From the NCBI RefSeq assembly GCF_014204715.1, contig NZ_JACHLY010000001.1, positions 3,432,501-3,496,500 on the forward strand: a stretch of 64,000 bases of DNA, written 5' to 3'. The stretch comes from Streptomonospora salina (GTDB lineage Bacteria; Actinomycetota; Actinomycetes; Streptosporangiales; Streptosporangiaceae). Position 1 is the first letter of the stretch. Each line of letters starts with the position of its first letter. Below are positions 29,254 through 38,050 of this stretch, one piece after another. The notes under the pieces were generated by a model. That model saw only the letters and a list, made by a program, of their open reading frames with translations. It searched no databases and was not told the origin of the DNA. The position numbers were made by a program, and so were the translations under genes.

Positions 29254-30231
29254 ATGGCTCGCAAGCCGACCGCGCGGCGCGGCGGCGGACCCGTCGAGGA
29301 TCCCGCCGAGGCGGGCGGCCCCGACGAGTTCGGCGACTCCCCGCGGCGCAGTCGCCGCCCCCGCGCCGGCGCCGGCGGGCGCTGGTGGATCGGGGTCGGA
29401 CGCGCGGTGCTGTGGGCGTTCATCATCGTCGTGATCTTCAACGGCGTCTGGATGCCGCTGCGCGGCGGACTGGCCGAACCCGCGACCGACGACGAATCCG
29501 ACGCCCAGCAGGAGCCCGACTTCCCCGAGACGGCCGCCTCCGGCTTCGCCGCGCGCTTCGCCGGCGTCTACCTCGACGCCGACGGCCTGGAGGACGAGGA
29601 GCGCGCCGACGCCCTGGCCGCCTTCGTCCCCGAAGGCCGGGCCGCCTCCTTCGCCGCCGAGGGCCAGTCGGTCAGCGGCGACGGCATCGGCGTCGTCGGG
29701 GTGGACGTCCGCGACGAGGAGAACGCCGTCGTCACGCTCAGCGCCGACGTCGACGGCGCCCCGATGAGTCTGGACGTGCCGATCTACGCCGCCGGCCCCG
29801 ACAGCTTCGTCGTCTCGGGTCCGCCCGCCCTGCTGGCCGCTCCCGGCCGGGCCGAGCTGCCCGCCCCCGAGACCGCCGACACCGACGCAGCGGCGCGTGA
29901 CGAACTGCTTCCGCGGCTGGAGCGCTTCTTCGGCGCCTACGCCGAAGACCCCGACTACCTGTCCGACTTCGTCGAGCCCGGCGCGCGCATCGACCGGCTG
30001 CCTCCCGACACGCTCGAATTCGTCGAACTTGTGGACATCGTCGTGCCCGCATCCGGTTCGGGGGACAATGATGGGCGGCAGGTCACGGCCGAGGTCGTAT
30101 GGACCCCGGCCGGGGCCGGAGAGGACGCTTCCAGCGAACTCACCCAGAGTTACGAACTCACCGTCGTCAAGGACGGAGAGAGCTGGTATGTGCGAGAGAT
30201 CCATGGAGCCCCGCAGTCGTTCGGCGAATAG
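29254..30231 (+). CDS. TcpC-like conjugation-apparatus protein
   Basis: A 325-residue bitopic protein. A basic/Gly-rich cytosolic N-terminus (~45 residues) is followed by one transmembrane helix (VGRAVLWAFIIVVIFNGVW). Two extracytoplasmic domains follow, reminiscent of the tandem NTF2-like (VirB8-like) folds of TcpC from Clostridium pCW3-type systems. In such systems TcpC is a bitopic inner-membrane scaffold. The recognition rests on topology, cluster context and the general SGFAARFAGVYLD / WYVREIHG pattern rather than a strong motif. It is the first gene of the cluster; ATG 29254 follows GGGGATGGGGAGGCG. Confidence 0.7.
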   Translation: MARKPTARRGGGPVEDPAEAGGPDEFGDSPRRSRRPRAGAGGRWWIGVGRAVLWAFIIVVIFNGVWMPLRGGLAEPATDDESDAQQEPDFPETAASGFAARFAGVYLDADGLEDEERADALAAFVPEGRAASFAAEGQSVSGDGIGVVGVDVRDEENAVVTLSADVDGAPMSLDVPIYAAGPDSFVVSGPPALLAAPGRAELPAPETADTDAAARDELLPRLERFFGAYAEDPDYLSDFVEPGARIDRLPPDTLEFVELVDIVVPASGSGDNDGRQVTAEVVWTPAGAGEDASSELTQSYELTVVKDGESWYVREIHGAPQSFGE

Positions 30232-30278
30232 CCGCAGCGACACCCCGCAGGGCCGCGATGCCGAGGAGACGAGCAACC

Positions 30279-30317
30279 ATGCAACCCAGATGTGAGACGC
30301 GAGGGGACGGCGACTGA
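30279..30317 (+). CDS. possible 12-residue leader peptide
   Basis: An ATG at 30279 sits behind GAGGAGACG. It opens a 12-codon frame (MQPRCETRGDGD) that stops one base before the ATG of the next gene. The next gene lacks a good ribosome binding site of its own, so translational coupling through this small frame would explain its expression. There is no homology, and it could be chance. Confidence 0.25.
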   Translation: MQPRCETRGDGD

Positions 30318-30318
30318 C

Positions 30319-30624
30319 ATGCACCCCCTGCTTACGGGTCTCACCCCCGCGGTCGCCGACGCCGCGGGCCCCATCGCCCTCGCCGCGACCGAGAACGCCC
30401 CGGACACCTCCGGGCTCGCCGACTTCCTGCGCGGGTTCTTCGGCCCCCTGTTCCTGGTCATCGTCTCCGTCGTCGCCATCTTCTTCCTGTTCACCAGGGA
30501 GATCACCCGATTCGCTCAATTCATCATTCTGGCGATCTTCATCGGGATCGTGTTCTACGTGCCGGGGATCATCGAGGTGACCGCGCGGGCAATCGCCCAA
30601 GCGATGGGCGTGTCGACCGAGTAG
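30319..30624 (+). CDS. small membrane protein of the conjugation-like cluster
   Basis: A 101-residue protein with two or three hydrophobic segments (FFGPLFLVIVSVVAIFFLF and FAQFIILAIFIGIVFYVPGII) and an N-terminal Ala-rich start. Size, topology and place between the TcpC-like and TcpE-like genes suggest a pilin-like or TcpD-like channel component, comparable to VirB2/VirB3-type subunits. This is inference from context; no sequence motif proves it. The stop is 12 bp before the next GTG, which has AGGAGG. Confidence 0.6.
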   Translation: MHPLLTGLTPAVADAAGPIALAATENAPDTSGLADFLRGFFGPLFLVIVSVVAIFFLFTREITRFAQFIILAIFIGIVFYVPGIIEVTARAIAQAMGVSTE

Positions 30625-30636
30625 GAGGCCACAGAC

Positions 30637-33600
30637 GTGGACCTGCCCACGTACACCAACATCTGGCGGATCGAGAAGAAGCTCTACAAGCTGTATGACT
30701 TCCGGCTTCCCCAGCCGGTCTCGGTCGTCTTCATCGGTGTCGTCGTGGGCGTGGCCTTCGTCTGGGTGATGCTGCTGCGCCTGGTCGGCGTCCCGCTTGA
30801 GATGCCGCTGCACGTCGTCTACATCGTTCCCCCTTTCGTCATCGCCTTCCTGGCCACCCGTCCCGTCATCGAAGGCAAGCGGCTCAGCGAGCTCATCTCC
30901 TCCCAGACCCGCTACCTCGCCGAGCCCCGGACGTTCACGCGGCTGCGCCCTGAGCGCGAATCCGGCCGAGCCGCGGTCATCGTGCGCGTCTGGCACCGCG
31001 ATCCCCGGGCCGGACCGCTGCCCGAGGCCGCCGTACCGGCACCCGCACGCGGGCGCGCCCGCTCGGGTGAGGGCGAGCCGGAACCGGCCGTGGAGGAAGA
31101 GCAGCAGCCGGTCCGGGCGGCCGCAGCGCCGCACCGCACGGCCGATCAGGCGCCTCCGCTCGCCGATGCGCTGCCGTTCGCGTCGCCGCTGGACGAGCCC
31201 GCGCCGGCGGAGCGGGAGCACACCGCCGACCCGCTGGGGGAGGGCGAGGAGCCGGTGCCGGCGGCCGCGCCGTCCGGCCGCGGGCCCGCGGATCCCGCGA
31301 GCGGGTCCGGGCCCGAGCTTGAGCACGAACCCGAACCGGACGCTGTTCCGGAACCGGGCGCGGGCACGTCCGGGCATATCCCCGAGTTCGCGCGCCCCGC
31401 CACCGGGCCCGAGCCTGCGGCTGCCGCCGAGCCGGTCGCCGAGCCGGTCGCCGAGCCGGTCGCCGAGCCGGTCGCCGAGCCGGTCGCCGAGCCGGTCGCC
31501 GAGCCGGTCGCCGAGGAGGCGCCGGCCGACGGGCACGCCGTTGCCGCCGCTTCGTCGGCCGCCGAATCCGCACCGCCCGACCTGCGGCGGGAATGGGAGT
31601 ACGACCGCGAGACCGCCCAGTCGGCACCCGAGCGCGGTCTGGGCGTGCGGATCCTGAACTACTTCGGGTTCGCCCTCCACAAGGCGCCCCCGGCCGGTGC
31701 CGATCCCGACACCCGGAACCGCGGCCCCGCTCCGGGCACCCGCGGCCCCGTGACCGGGCCGATCCCCGGTGCGGCCCGTACCCCCGCCGAACTCGCCGAG
31801 CGCTTGGCCGCGGCCGAGAGCCCGGCACTGAGCGAGGACGAGCACTCCCGCGCGGCAGCCGACGCCGAGCGCGCGGCCGCCGGGGCCGAACCGCCCGCGG
31901 CCGTCGACCGCCCCGCCGCGGGCGACGCCGCGGCCCGCCGGCCCACCGAGGAGATGATGGCGGCGCCGGTGCCCGCCGAGCCCGAGCCGGAGCGCGAGCA
32001 CGCCGCAGCGTCCGAGCACGACGAATCGGCCGCACCCGCGCTCGGGCCGCAGCGCCGGCTGCGCGGGCGCGCCCAAGGAATGGAGGTCGCCCGCCGCCTG
32101 GAACACGCACGCTCCGACGAACGCGCCCCGGGGCAGGCCGCCCGGTCCGCCGCCTCCGCCCCCGCGGACCCGCCCGTCCGGACCGAGCCCGTCCGCGAAC
32201 GCGCCCTCCCTCCCGAACCCGCCGAACCCGGACGCGGCGCGGGAGAGGCCGCGCCGACCGGCCGCCCCTCTCTGCGCGAGCGCCGCGCCCAGCGCCGCCC
32301 GCACGCCGCGCCGTGGGACCTGCCCGTCCCGCTGGACGGGGGCTCCGACGAGCACGCCGACGCCCCCGACCCGCAGCGGCGCGGAGAGGACACGGCGCCG
32401 GCAGCGGAGACCGCGGGGCCGGATTACGCGGACGCGCGGGATGGGCAGGACGCGCTGGGCGGATCCGCGGGTGCCCCGGCCGCGCGGGAGGCTTCGGGCA
32501 AGCCGTCCCTGCAGCTCGACCACGGGACCGACGAGCACAACAGCCTCTCCGGACTCGTGCGCGTGTCGGCGGCCTCCGCCGAGCGGGGGCGGACCGGTAC
32601 CGGCACCGAGTCCGCCGGTGAGGGCATCCGTCCCGGGACCGGTACCGGCACCGAGCCCGCCCGCCCCGAAGCCGATGCCGACCGGGACGCCGCGAGTGGC
32701 GGCGACGAGCAGCGGCCTTCGGACGCCGACCAGGCGGACCAGGTCGACCAGGCGGCCCCGGCGGACCGGGAGGCTTCCGGAAAGCCGCCGCTGCAACTCG
32801 ACCACGGCACGGACGCACACGAGAACCTGGCCCAGGTGGTACGGGCCTCTACCGCGGTGCCCGGTAGCGCAGACCGGTGGACCGGGAACGCCGCCCGGGG
32901 CGGGTGGGACGGCGCCGACGACGCCGCGCCCGGCCGCCGGCCGGACGAGGACGCGGAACCGGTCGCGGCCCCCGGATCCGCGGCGGAATCCGAGGCGGAA
33001 TCCGCGCCGGAGGAGACCCGGGCGGCGGACCACGGCGTCCGCGAGGAGCCCGACGGGGAGCCCGCCGCGCCGGGCGGCGAGCGGCAGAACGGGCCGCCGC
33101 GCACCGCAGACGACCGGGACGATCACGCCGACCAGTTGGCGGTCCTGGACCGCTACCTCGGCCACACCGACACCCCGCCGCCGCCTCGCCCCCGCTTCCA
33201 GGAAGCCGGCGGCCCCGAGCCCCGCCGACCGGTGGCCTGGTTCACCGACACCCCGGAATCCCGCGGTACCGACCGCGAGGACGGAACGAACGCCGACGGC
33301 GAGCGCAGCGGCCGGCTCTCCGACGGCGGGGGCCACGGGCCCGCGCCCGCCGCCGAGCACCCGGCCGACGACGACCGGCCGGGTGCACCCCGGCAGGAGC
33401 GCACCGCCGAGAGCGCCGAGCCGGCCGCAGAGGACGGCGGCCGCGCCGCCGGCGGCCACCATGCCCTTCCGCCGCTGGCGGGCCCTCCGGTCGAAACCGG
33501 CGCCGCCCCGTCGCTGCGCGTCGCCGCCACCACCGGTGACAGCGACCGCCCCGACGGCATCGAACCGTCGGCCCCCGCCGAACCGTCCGCCCCCGCCCCC

Positions 33601-35460
33601 GCCACCGCTGACGGAGGGGACGCCCGGGATGCGGCGGACCAGCCGCCCCTTCCGCCGCTGGCCGGGCCTCCGGACGGAACCGACCGCAGAGCGCAGCCCG
33701 GAAGCGGAGCGGGCGCCGGCCGCAGCGCCGAACCCGACCGTGGTACCGACGTCGACCGTGCGGTCGACGGCACGGACCGCGCGGCGCCGGCTGCCATGAC
33801 CGGCAAACCCTCGCTCGAACTCGACCACGGCACCGGTGAGCACGCCTCCTTCGGCCGCGTCGACACCCCGCACCGCCCGGCCCCGGCATCGGCCCCGGAC
33901 ACCCGCGCGGACGCGGCCGGACGGCCGCGCCCCAGCGGCGCGGAGCCCGACCAGGCCGCCCGCCGCGCGGACACCGCCGACCCCCCCGAGCCCGCCGCGG
34001 CCGCCCCAGTCGGCGACGACGCGGGCACCGGCGCCGACGCCGGTACCGATACCGCCGACGCCGGTCCCGATGCCGTCGGCGGCGACCGGCACGGCGACCG
34101 GTCGGACCGGCTCTCGCGCACCATCCGGTCCAGCCCCACCGGCGGCTCGCCCGCGATGTCCGCCGACACCGCCGACACCGACACCGGCGGCGCCGATGCG
34201 CCGTCCCCGGCGGTCGGCGACCGCCCCGTCCGCAACGCCCCATCCGCCGACATCGACGACGGCGTGTTCGCGCGGGTCGCCCACAACGCCCGCCGGCTCA
34301 GCCACCTGTTCGGCCAGACCCCGCCCGGTACCCCGCCGGTCCCCCGGACGGACGCCGACCCCGCGCCCGGCACCGCCGCCCAGCCCGACGGCGGCGGCTC
34401 CACCGGCAGCCGGAGCGACGACGAAGCCGACAAACCCGAACTGCAGCTCGACCACGGCACCGGCGAGCAGCAGCGGATGAGCGCGCCCTCCGACGGCGAC
34501 CCCGCGGCCCAGGCCCCCTCGGCCGACTCCGACCGGTCGGCGTCCGGCGACCCCAGCGGCACCCGCGGCTGGCGCCGCCTGGCCCGCGTCGTCACCGGCG
34601 GTTCCCCGGCGGCAGCCAAGTCCGACCTGCCCGACGGCGACATCGGCCGGCTGCGCACTCCCCTGCCGGCCGCGCGCAATGTCGTCGTGCTCGGCTGCAC
34701 CGGGGGAGCGGGCCAGACCGCCACCACCCTCATGCTCGGCCACACCCTCGCCGCTTACCGCGACGAGCGCGTCGCCGCCGTCGACGTCAACCCCGGCAGC
34801 GGCGGCCTGTCGCGGCGCATCCGCTCCGAGACCCCCGAGACGGTCACCTCGCTGCTGGCCAACGCCGACTCCGTGCACACCTACGCGGGCATGCGCCGCT
34901 ACACCTCCCGCCTGCAGTCCACCGGCCTGGAGATCGTGGCCACCCTCGACGACCCGTACGTGCAGACCCTCGACGACCGCGACTACGCGGGCCTGGCGGG
35001 GCTGCTGGAACGGTTCTACGAGGTCACCGTGCTCGACCCCGCCGCCACCGGCGTCGCGCGGGCCCTGCCCGCCGCCGACGGCATGGTGCTGGTGGCGCCC
35101 GCCAGCGAGGACGCCGCGCGGGCCGTCGCCATGACATTCGAATGGCTCGACGGCCACGGATACGCCGCGCTGCGTTCCACCGCGGTGGTCGTCATCAACG
35201 GGGTGAGCAAACGCAGCCTCGCCGACGTCGACGCCGCGGAGCAGGTGGCGCGCGGCCGCTGCCGCGCCATCGTCCGGGTGCCGTGGGACGACCACCTGGC
35301 CGCGGGCAAGGTCGTCGACGTCGGCGCGCTGCGCTCCACCACGCGGCGCGCCCACGGCGCCCTCGGCGGGGTCCTGGTGCGCGGGCTGGAAGGCTCCGCG
35401 CCCCCCGGAGGGCCCCACCCGGGCGGCCCCCGGCGCCGAACGTCGGAGGCCCGCCGATGA
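30637..35460 (+). CDS. giant TcpE-like / disordered / MinD-ParA-like fusion protein
   Basis: A 1,607-residue protein. Residues 1-115 form a TcpE-like membrane module (YKLYDFRLP, then two hydrophobic helices and LISSQTRYL). Residues ~120-1,335 are Ala/Pro/Asp/Glu/Arg-rich and probably disordered. They include seven EPVA repeats (~265-292), two LPPLAGPP copies and four KPxLxLDHGT motifs at about 622, 716, 1057 and 1266. Residues ~1,345-1,590 resemble a MinD/ParA P-loop fold (NVVVLGCTGGAGQTATT, VAAVDVNPGSGGLSRRI, VVVINGV). Both lysines normal for the deviant Walker A are absent, with T and Q (residue 1360) in their place. It may be a regulatory, non-hydrolysing domain. GTG 30637 follows AGGAGGCC. 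Confidence 0.75.
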   Translation: MDLPTYTNIWRIEKKLYKLYDFRLPQPVSVVFIGVVVGVAFVWVMLLRLVGVPLEMPLHVVYIVPPFVIAFLATRPVIEGKRLSELISSQTRYLAEPRTFTRLRPERESGRAAVIVRVWHRDPRAGPLPEAAVPAPARGRARSGEGEPEPAVEEEQQPVRAAAAPHRTADQAPPLADALPFASPLDEPAPAEREHTADPLGEGEEPVPAAAPSGRGPADPASGSGPELEHEPEPDAVPEPGAGTSGHIPEFARPATGPEPAAAAEPVAEPVAEPVAEPVAEPVAEPVAEPVAEEAPADGHAVAAASSAAESAPPDLRREWEYDRETAQSAPERGLGVRILNYFGFALHKAPPAGADPDTRNRGPAPGTRGPVTGPIPGAARTPAELAERLAAAESPALSEDEHSRAAADAERAAAGAEPPAAVDRPAAGDAAARRPTEEMMAAPVPAEPEPEREHAAASEHDESAAPALGPQRRLRGRAQGMEVARRLEHARSDERAPGQAARSAASAPADPPVRTEPVRERALPPEPAEPGRGAGEAAPTGRPSLRERRAQRRPHAAPWDLPVPLDGGSDEHADAPDPQRRGEDTAPAAETAGPDYADARDGQDALGGSAGAPAAREASGKPSLQLDHGTDEHNSLSGLVRVSAASAERGRTGTGTESAGEGIRPGTGTGTEPARPEADADRDAASGGDEQRPSDADQADQVDQAAPADREASGKPPLQLDHGTDAHENLAQVVRASTAVPGSADRWTGNAARGGWDGADDAAPGRRPDEDAEPVAAPGSAAESEAESAPEETRAADHGVREEPDGEPAAPGGERQNGPPRTADDRDDHADQLAVLDRYLGHTDTPPPPRPRFQEAGGPEPRRPVAWFTDTPESRGTDREDGTNADGERSGRLSDGGGHGPAPAAEHPADDDRPGAPRQERTAESAEPAAEDGGRAAGGHHALPPLAGPPVETGAAPSLRVAATTGDSDRPDGIEPSAPAEPSAPAPATADGGDARDAADQPPLPPLAGPPDGTDRRAQPGSGAGAGRSAEPDRGTDVDRAVDGTDRAAPAAMTGKPSLELDHGTGEHASFGRVDTPHRPAPASAPDTRADAAGRPRPSGAEPDQAARRADTADPPEPAAAAPVGDDAGTGADAGTDTADAGPDAVGGDRHGDRSDRLSRTIRSSPTGGSPAMSADTADTDTGGADAPSPAVGDRPVRNAPSADIDDGVFARVAHNARRLSHLFGQTPPGTPPVPRTDADPAPGTAAQPDGGGSTGSRSDDEADKPELQLDHGTGEQQRMSAPSDGDPAAQAPSADSDRSASGDPSGTRGWRRLARVVTGGSPAAAKSDLPDGDIGRLRTPLPAARNVVVLGCTGGAGQTATTLMLGHTLAAYRDERVAAVDVNPGSGGLSRRIRSETPETVTSLLANADSVHTYAGMRRYTSRLQSTGLEIVATLDDPYVQTLDDRDYAGLAGLLERFYEVTVLDPAATGVARALPAADGMVLVAPASEDAARAVAMTFEWLDGHGYAALRSTAVVVINGVSKRSLADVDAAEQVARGRCRAIVRVPWDDHLAAGKVVDVGALRSTTRRAHGALGGVLVRGLEGSAPPGGPHPGGPRRRTSEARR
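31429..31512 (+). repeat. 12-bp tandem repeat (7 copies) encoding EPVA
   Basis: Seven identical head-to-tail copies of GAGCCGGTCGCC encode (EPVA)7 inside the giant fusion gene. Perfect DNA identity suggests recent slippage expansion, so copy number probably varies between strains. Confidence 0.9.
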
Positions 35461-35540
35461 CCCGCGGCGGCGCCCCGCCCCTACGCCGGGGAGCGCGCCA
35501 CCGGACCACCACGCCCACGATCGGGGAGGATCAGCGATGA
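35457..35540 (+). CDS. possible 27-residue coupling ORF
   Basis: ATG 35457 overlaps the stop of the fusion gene (ATGA). The 27-codon frame, rich in Arg/Thr/Pro, ends in a TGA that overlaps the start of the VirB4-like gene (ATGA). The double overlap would couple translation across the 76-bp gap. However, the downstream gene has its own GGGGAGGAT site. There is no homology, so this may be chance. Confidence 0.25.
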   Translation: MTRGGAPPLRRGARHRTTTPTIGEDQR

Positions 35541-38050
35541 ACGGCAGCAGGAGCGGTACCCGCCTCTCCGTCCGCTACTTCGACGACCGCATCCTGCTCA
35601 GCGATGCCGAGGCCTGGGCCTACTTCCGCCTGCCCACCGTGTCGTACGAGTTCGCCACCCCCGACGAACGCGAAGCCCTGGCCACCAACATCACCATCGC
35701 GCTGGCGGCCATCCGGATGAACGACGCCGAAGTGCACCTGCGCGTCGCCCACCGCACCTACCCCGCCGCCGAATGGGCCACCCGGCTCGACGCCACATCC
35801 GACTCCGGGCCCGGCTGGTTCGACTACCTCGACGAGATGTACCGGCACGTGTGGGCCAAGGACTTCTGGACCAAGGAGGTCTACCTGGGTGTGCGCCTGG
35901 GCCAGCGCGGCGGTGTGCGCGGCCAGCTCTCCCAGGGGGTGTTCGCCCAGTTCATCAGCGCCTACCAGCGCACCGAGCAGGTGCTGGGCCTGGAGGACGA
36001 CGCCATCGACGCCAAGGAGCTGGCCAACTGGACCGACCAGGCCGAGCGCCTCGGCCGGGCGCTGGCCGCCAGCTCGCTGCACGCCCGCCACGCCACCTCC
36101 GACGAGATCGCGTGGCTGATCCGGCACGCGGTCACCGGCACCATCGAGGAGTCCCGCCGCTCCGCCGCGGGCCGCCGCACCTGGGGCAAGGGCGAAATCG
36201 AGCAGCTGGTCGAAGGCGTCGTCCACAACGGCCGGTCCATGCTGCGGCTGGACCAGCCCACCGGCTCCACCTACGTCGCCTACCTGTCCTTCTCCCGGTT
36301 CCCCGACCTGATGCCCTTCCCCGACGGGGAGCCGTGGCTGCACTACGCCGACGCGCTGCCGTTCCCCGTGGAGCTGTCGCTGCGGATGAAGCTCGTTCCG
36401 CCGGCGAAAGCCAGCAAGGACGTCGGCCGCAAGCTCGCCCATGCACGCGACATGGACGCCCACATCCGCGAAGCCGGGGCGGACGCCCCGATCGCGCTCG
36501 CCGAGCAGATCGACGCCGCGCGCATGCTGGAGCACGGCATCACCAAGGAGCGGCTGCCCTTCGTCTACGGCTGGCACCGCCTGATGGTGTCGGCCCCCAC
36601 CGAGAACCTGCTGGTGCAGCGGGTGGAGGCGGTCGTCGAGCACTACCGCGACATCGGCATCGACGTCGTCAACTCCACCGGCGACCAGTTCTCGCTGTTC
36701 TCGGAGTCGCTTCCGGGCGACCGGATCCGGCTCAACGCCTACGCCCAGCGCCAGCCGCTGCGCACCATCGCCGGCGGTATGCCCACCGCCACCATCGACT
36801 TGGGCGACCGCCGCGACTCGGCTGGCGCGGGCTGGACCGGTCCCTACATCGGCGAGACCATCGGCCGGGCGCGCTCGGTCGTGCATTTCGACCCGATGGT
36901 GGCGGCGGCACGCAACCGCCCCACGGCCATCGCGATCACCGGCGAGCCCGGTGGCGGAAAAACCACGCTGGCGCTGCTGCTGATCCACCAGCTCGCGCTG
37001 CGCGGCGTCACCGTCGCCGCCATCGACCCCAAGGGCGATGCGGAGTCGCTGGTCCGGCTGCTGCAGCGGCGCGGCCGCAAGGCCCGGATCATGTCCATGG
37101 CCTCGGCCGAACCGGGGTTGCTGGACCCGTTCGCCTTCGGCGACGACCTGTCCGCGCAGAAGACCATGGCCACCGAGACGCTGCGGCTGCTCCTGCCCAG
37201 AATGAGCGAGGAACGGGAATCGGCGATGATCCAGGCGGTGGCCGCCGTCGCCAACCAGCCCCGCCCCAGTCTCGCCAAAGTCGTCGAGCACCTGGAGGAC
37301 TCCGACGACCCCGCCTCCCGCAACCTCGGTGCCGTGCTGCGGTCCATGTCGGAGATGCGGCTGGCGGGCCTGTGCTTCGATCCGCAGGGCGAAACCCAGA
37401 TCGACACCGAAGGCTGGACCACCGTCTTCACGCTCGGCGGACTCACCCTGCCCGACTCCGCCGTCCAGCGTGACGACTACTCCTACGAGCAGCGGCTCAG
37501 CGTCGCCCTGCTCTACCTGGTCAGCCAGTTCGCCCGGAGGCTGATGAACGGCCTCGACCGCCACCTGCCCAAAGCCATCTTCCTGGACGAGGCCTGGGCC
37601 GTCACCTCCACGCCCGAAGGCGCCAAACTCGTGCCCGAAGTGTCTCGGATGGGGCGTTCCCGCAACACCGCCCTGATCCTGGTCAGCCAGAACGCCGGCG
37701 ACCTCCTCAACGAGCAAGTCACCAACTGCCTGTCCAGTGTGTTCGCCTTCCGCTCCAGCGAGCGCCACGAGGTCGAAAGCGTCATGTCGCTGCTGGGGGT
37801 CGATTCCTCGGAGGAGCACCAGGCGATGCTGCGCAACCTCGGCAACGGCGAAAGCATCTTCCGCGACCTCGACGGCCGCGCTGGACGGGTCGCCGTGGAC
37901 CTGGTGTCCGAAGAACTCCTGGAGTGGCTGGACACCAACCCCACACGGAACCGGCCGGACGACATCCCCGACGACGACGGCGCAGGCGCCGGGCCCCTGG
38001 TTGCGACAGGCGGCACCGGCGGTACCAGGAGGATGGGGCAGGACCAGTGA
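35537..38050 (+). CDS. VirB4/TcpF-like conjugation ATPase
   Basis: An 837-residue cytosolic/membrane-associated ATPase that powers assembly or transport in type IV secretion-like machines. Walker A is GEPGGGKTT (469-477) and Walker B AIFLDEAW (680-687). The IDPKGDAESLV and LILVSQNAGDLL segments are typical of VirB4/TraC-type and HerA-related ATPases. The ~450-residue N-terminal domain (SVRYFDDRILLSDAEAWAYF start) matches the actinobacterial branch. The GTGA overlap with the next gene indicates a tight operon. No FtsK/TcpA-type coupling protein is present besides this. Confidence 0.88.
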   Translation: MNGSRSGTRLSVRYFDDRILLSDAEAWAYFRLPTVSYEFATPDEREALATNITIALAAIRMNDAEVHLRVAHRTYPAAEWATRLDATSDSGPGWFDYLDEMYRHVWAKDFWTKEVYLGVRLGQRGGVRGQLSQGVFAQFISAYQRTEQVLGLEDDAIDAKELANWTDQAERLGRALAASSLHARHATSDEIAWLIRHAVTGTIEESRRSAAGRRTWGKGEIEQLVEGVVHNGRSMLRLDQPTGSTYVAYLSFSRFPDLMPFPDGEPWLHYADALPFPVELSLRMKLVPPAKASKDVGRKLAHARDMDAHIREAGADAPIALAEQIDAARMLEHGITKERLPFVYGWHRLMVSAPTENLLVQRVEAVVEHYRDIGIDVVNSTGDQFSLFSESLPGDRIRLNAYAQRQPLRTIAGGMPTATIDLGDRRDSAGAGWTGPYIGETIGRARSVVHFDPMVAAARNRPTAIAITGEPGGGKTTLALLLIHQLALRGVTVAAIDPKGDAESLVRLLQRRGRKARIMSMASAEPGLLDPFAFGDDLSAQKTMATETLRLLLPRMSEERESAMIQAVAAVANQPRPSLAKVVEHLEDSDDPASRNLGAVLRSMSEMRLAGLCFDPQGETQIDTEGWTTVFTLGGLTLPDSAVQRDDYSYEQRLSVALLYLVSQFARRLMNGLDRHLPKAIFLDEAWAVTSTPEGAKLVPEVSRMGRSRNTALILVSQNAGDLLNEQVTNCLSSVFAFRSSERHEVESVMSLLGVDSSEEHQAMLRNLGNGESIFRDLDGRAGRVAVDLVSEELLEWLDTNPTRNRPDDIPDDDGAGAGPLVATGGTGGTRRMGQDQ

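Noticed and set aside
31429-31512. CRISPR-like array
   Set aside because: The repeats are direct, contiguous and have no spacers. They encode (EPVA)7 in frame.
29125-35418. Reverse-strand open frame of about 2,100 codons
   Set aside because: It is the antisense of the giant fusion gene and neighbours. The translation is Gly/Arg/Val-rich low complexity, a known effect of extreme GC at third codon positions.
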